From Desulfatiglans anilini DSM 4660 (GTDB lineage Bacteria; Desulfobacterota; DSM-4660; Desulfatiglandales; Desulfatiglandaceae), in assembly GCF_000422285.1 (NCBI RefSeq), contig NZ_AULM01000009.1:62001-126000 (forward strand): 64,000 nt of DNA. Direction: 5' to 3'. The stretch's first letter is position 1. The number at the start of each line of letters is the position of its first letter. Shown piece by piece: positions 61,966-64,000 of the stretch. Below the pieces are notes generated by a model, which worked only from the letters and a program-made list of their open reading frames with translations, searched no databases and had not been told where the DNA came from. Position numbers and translations under genes: made by a program.

Positions 61966-62785
61966 CTTGTTCCTCTTTTTCCGATCTTCTGACGGCCTTG
62001 TGGACATCCGCAAAGGGGGCGACACAATGCATCCCCCCGTCCACTTTCAAAATCGTTCCGGTAACCCCGCTCGACAGTTCCGAGGCCAAATAGACCGCGG
62101 TTCCGCCGATGTCCTCGAGCGTAATGGCGCGCAGGAGCGGCGACCTTATCTCATAGCGATGCAGGGCTGCGGCAAAATCCTCGACGACCACCGCCGAAGG
62201 CGTGGCAATGGGGCCAGGCGATAGGGCGTTGACGCGGATTTTTTCGGGACCCAGTTCATACGCCAGATAGAGAACACTTATCTCCAAAGCGGCCTTGGCC
62301 ACAGCCATCACATTGTAGCCGGGTGCCACCACCTCTCCGCCTGCATAGGTCAGGGTCATGATAGACCCGCCCCCGGAGGCTTTCATCAATGGGAAGGCTT
62401 GGCGGGTCATCGACACAAAGGAGTAGGCGCTGACATCGATGGCGGTGTGCCAGCCTTCACGCCTCAACTGAAGGAACGCTTCACCCAGATCGGCAAAATC
62501 AGCATAGGCCAGCGAGTGAACCAGGATATCGAGTCTTCCCTGATAAAGCTCACCAACCCTGGTAAAAAGCTCCTCGACCTCTTCCTCGTTTCGGACGTCG
62601 CACGGAAGAATCCCCTCCGCCTGCACGAGCGGACCAAGCTTCCTGACTCTTCGCAGGTTCCCCTCGAGGCACGTCAGTGCAATCCTTGCCCCCTGCCGAT
62701 GCAAAGCCTCCGCAATCCCCCATGCAATACTGGTGCGGTTGGTAACCCCAGACACAAGGGCACGCTTGCCATCCAATAAACCCAT
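61958..62785 (-). CDS. Enoyl-ACP reductase, FabI-like
   Basis: The 275-residue protein matches FabI: cofactor region GVTNRTSIAWGIA, VHSLAYADF, the catalytic Tyr147 and Tyr157-x6-Lys164 arrangement (LTYAGG; YNVMAVAKAALE), and a substrate loop ending GTILKVDGGMH. FabI reduces enoyl-ACP in fatty-acid elongation; next to an SDR and a methyltransferase it may be a dedicated copy for a special lipid, and I cannot tell whether the genome has another. It starts 147 bp after the PurN-like gene on the same strand. Confidence 0.88.
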   Translation of the reverse strand: MGLLDGKRALVSGVTNRTSIAWGIAEALHRQGARIALTCLEGNLRRVRKLGPLVQAEGILPCDVRNEEEVEELFTRVGELYQGRLDILVHSLAYADFADLGEAFLQLRREGWHTAIDVSAYSFVSMTRQAFPLMKASGGGSIMTLTYAGGEVVAPGYNVMAVAKAALEISVLYLAYELGPEKIRVNALSPGPIATPSAVVVEDFAAALHRYEIRSPLLRAITLEDIGGTAVYLASELSSGVTGTILKVDGGMHCVAPFADVHKAVRRSEKEEQGV

Positions 62786-62932
62786 TCAGTGGTCTCCCCT
62801 TTCTCCATGCCGTTTTTCATTGCACCATCAATGCAAACCCCTGGTGAACATCCCGGGTGGTGCAGATCACTGACGGGCTTTCCTGCCCGAAGGGTGACCC
62901 CGTAAACTCGGCAGCCGATCCTCTGGAAACGG

Positions 62933-63748
62933 CTATTCCCGGAAACCCGCGGGCACCGGCATTCCGTCCAGATACACCCCCCCGGCATGATCGAAGCTGA
63001 ACCGCCCACGGGCAATCAACTCGATGGTGCGAGGGAAAATCCTCCAATCACCGATCTCTTTCAACCGCTCCTGATGCGCTTTTGCGACTCGACCGAGCAA
63101 AGCAGGATCTTTTCTGAGGACCTCCAGAGGTACAGGCAGTTCCACCGGCAACGGATCCGAAACCATGAGAAGCGGCCCACTGTCCACCCCTTGATCAGTC
63201 CACAGGGTGGACGCCCTCAGATGCGTCTCACCTCCCAGGATGGCATCACGAACGGCATCGTCTCCTACATACTTCCGGCAACCCTCACCGTCCAAAATGG
63301 AAAGGTCCGCTGGATGGACATTGACACATCCGCTTAAGGTGATAAAGCTCATGTAGCCTCCAAGCGCGATCAAATCGACCTCAAAGGCGGTCACGAGTCT
63401 TCTTGCCACCTGATCATAGGCCTGTCTCAGGGCCAGCCCTTCCGAGGTCCGGACGGTGCGGCGCCCTCCCCTCGAGGAATAGTAGGCACGAATATCGTAG
63501 CTCACATAGGGTAACGCATGCTCCCGGGCAATTTTCTCCCCCGCTGCAGACCCGTCGGAACGATCACTGAAAACAAAGACTACATGGTAAGGCGAACTTC
63601 CCTCTTTTTCGTGCAGTCGCTTTTCGTACTCGAGAAGGCGGCGTATGTTCGTCCCCGAACCAGACATGAAAGCGGCCACCCCCATCGGCCGCCCAGCCTT
63701 TCCGGGATCGAAGATCGGAGTCAGTACCACGGCATACCTCGTGTCCAT
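62933..63748 (-). CDS. PurN-like formyltransferase family protein
   Basis: The protein has the folate/GAR transformylase pattern: FMSGSGTNIRRLLE near the N-terminus, catalytic Asn and His in VNVHPADLS and Asp in VDSGPLLM. Between them it has a longer loop (RAYYSSRGGRRTVRTSEG) than ordinary PurN, and a C-terminal extension. It may transfer formyl to another amine, or be a second PurN. The start is uncertain: ATG 63748 lies inside the end of repeat R8, GTG 63772 lies deeper in the repeat, and ATG 63685 begins just before FMSGSGTN. No purine genes are adjacent. Confidence 0.75.
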   Translation of the reverse strand: MDTRYAVVLTPIFDPGKAGRPMGVAAFMSGSGTNIRRLLEYEKRLHEKEGSSPYHVVFVFSDRSDGSAAGEKIAREHALPYVSYDIRAYYSSRGGRRTVRTSEGLALRQAYDQVARRLVTAFEVDLIALGGYMSFITLSGCVNVHPADLSILDGEGCRKYVGDDAVRDAILGGETHLRASTLWTDQGVDSGPLLMVSDPLPVELPVPLEVLRKDPALLGRVAKAHQERLKEIGDWRIFPRTIELIARGRFSFDHAGGVYLDGMPVPAGFRE

Positions 63749-63930
63749 GCGGAAATGAGGATTTTTCTTCACACGCTTCGCGTGCTCAGTCCCACCGCTT
63801 CGCGGCGGGTCCCGGCTTTGTGGATACCGATGAAATCAACTGCTTGCGCAGGGGACGAGATGTAGACCACCGCACAAGCAAACGTGCAGATTGACGCGAA
63901 GATTGCAAAAAAGACCATTTCCGGATGGAA
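63743..63930 (+). repeat. Dispersed structured repeat, copy R8
   Basis: The copy begins GTCCATGCGGAAATGAGG, where one changed base makes a CATG that gives the PurN-like gene an ATG on the minus strand. Hairpin 1 (CACGC-TTC-GCGTG) and hairpin 2 (CCCACCGC-TTC-GCGGCGGG) are intact; the central hairpin has decayed (GGGACGAGATGTAGACCACCGC). The right end is CATTTCCGGATGGAA. Confidence 0.85.
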
Positions 63931-63948
63931 TCTATCTCGTTTCCATCC

Positions 63949-64000
63949 GGAAATGATTTCCCGGTAGAACCCAGTTTCCAATCCGGAAATGAGGATTTTT
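63949..64000 (+). repeat. Dispersed structured repeat, copy R9 (cut by the window end)
   Basis: TTTCCATCCGGAAATGATTTCCCGG followed by TTTCCAATCCGGAAATGAGG is the left part of a full copy in tandem with R8, only 18 bp away. The remainder lies beyond the window. Confidence 0.8.

Overview
The window is a GC-rich, gene-dense stretch of a Gram-negative bacterial chromosome. The end of a division cluster (ftsQ-ftsA-ftsZ) followed by a TIGR03960-type radical SAM gene, together with a ZraSR-like two-component system, two ABC amino-acid/peptide importers and many radical SAM and ATP-grasp enzymes, points to the Desulfobacterota (former Deltaproteobacteria). That placement is inference from gene content. 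I saw no rRNA, tRNA, CRISPR array, transposase or prophage gene.

Layout. 0-5.3 kb: ftsQ (cut by the left edge), ftsA, ftsZ and a radical SAM protein. 5.4-8 kb: an orphan TssJ-like lipoprotein, an AT-rich stand-alone acyltransferase domain, and the first two copies of a dispersed structured repeat. 8-12.7 kb: a metallo-beta-lactamase-fold hydrolase, then a minus-strand run of typA, a rhomboid protease carrying a DnaJ C-terminal domain, and a PhnP-like hydrolase. 13-16 kb: a TrpF-like protein, a CGGC-domain protein and three more repeats. 16-24.5 kb: a signalling block made of a ZraS-like kinase, a ZraR-like sigma-54 activator, a membrane class III nucleotide cyclase with a Met-rich sensor loop, and a 1078-residue transporter-like/HEAT/cyclic-nucleotide-binding protein.

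24.6-38.0 kb is the most distinctive block. Two radical SAM genes (one fused to a GNAT acetyltransferase domain) diverge across 94 bp from a nine-gene run: RimK-like ATP-grasp, GshB-like ATP-grasp, a complete Dpp/Opp-type peptide ABC importer, a third ATP-grasp enzyme and an N-formylglutamate amidohydrolase. The junctions are tight or overlapping, which suggests one pathway that makes, imports or recycles a small modified peptide. I do not recognise it as a named system. 38.6-44.2 kb: a complete branched-chain amino-acid ABC importer (livKHMGF), then a STAS antagonist and an RsbW-like kinase. 44.4-47 kb: an L,D-transpeptidase and a dienoyl-CoA-isomerase-like crotonase.

47.6-63.7 kb is an envelope-lipid/glycan island. 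It has a UbiA-type phosphoribosyltransferase, DprE1 and DprE2 (together the decaprenyl-phosphoryl-arabinose route known from mycobacteria), two related GT-C-type membrane proteins that could be the matching arabinosyltransferases, a secreted papain-like protease, two paralogous short-chain dehydrogenases, a PapA-like acyltransferase, a sulfotransferase-like protein, a methyltransferase, a FabI-like reductase and a PurN-like formyltransferase.

At least nine copies of one 140-270 bp element are scattered over the window. Its ends are inverted (TTCCAATCCGGAAATG against CATTTCCGGATTGGAA). Inside are two small hairpins, a middle inverted repeat and a central 7-9 bp hairpin. Several stems keep pairing through compensatory base changes between copies, the hairpin pair is duplicated in two copies and absent in two, and six copies lie within about 75 bp of a start codon. 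No copy encodes a plausible protein.
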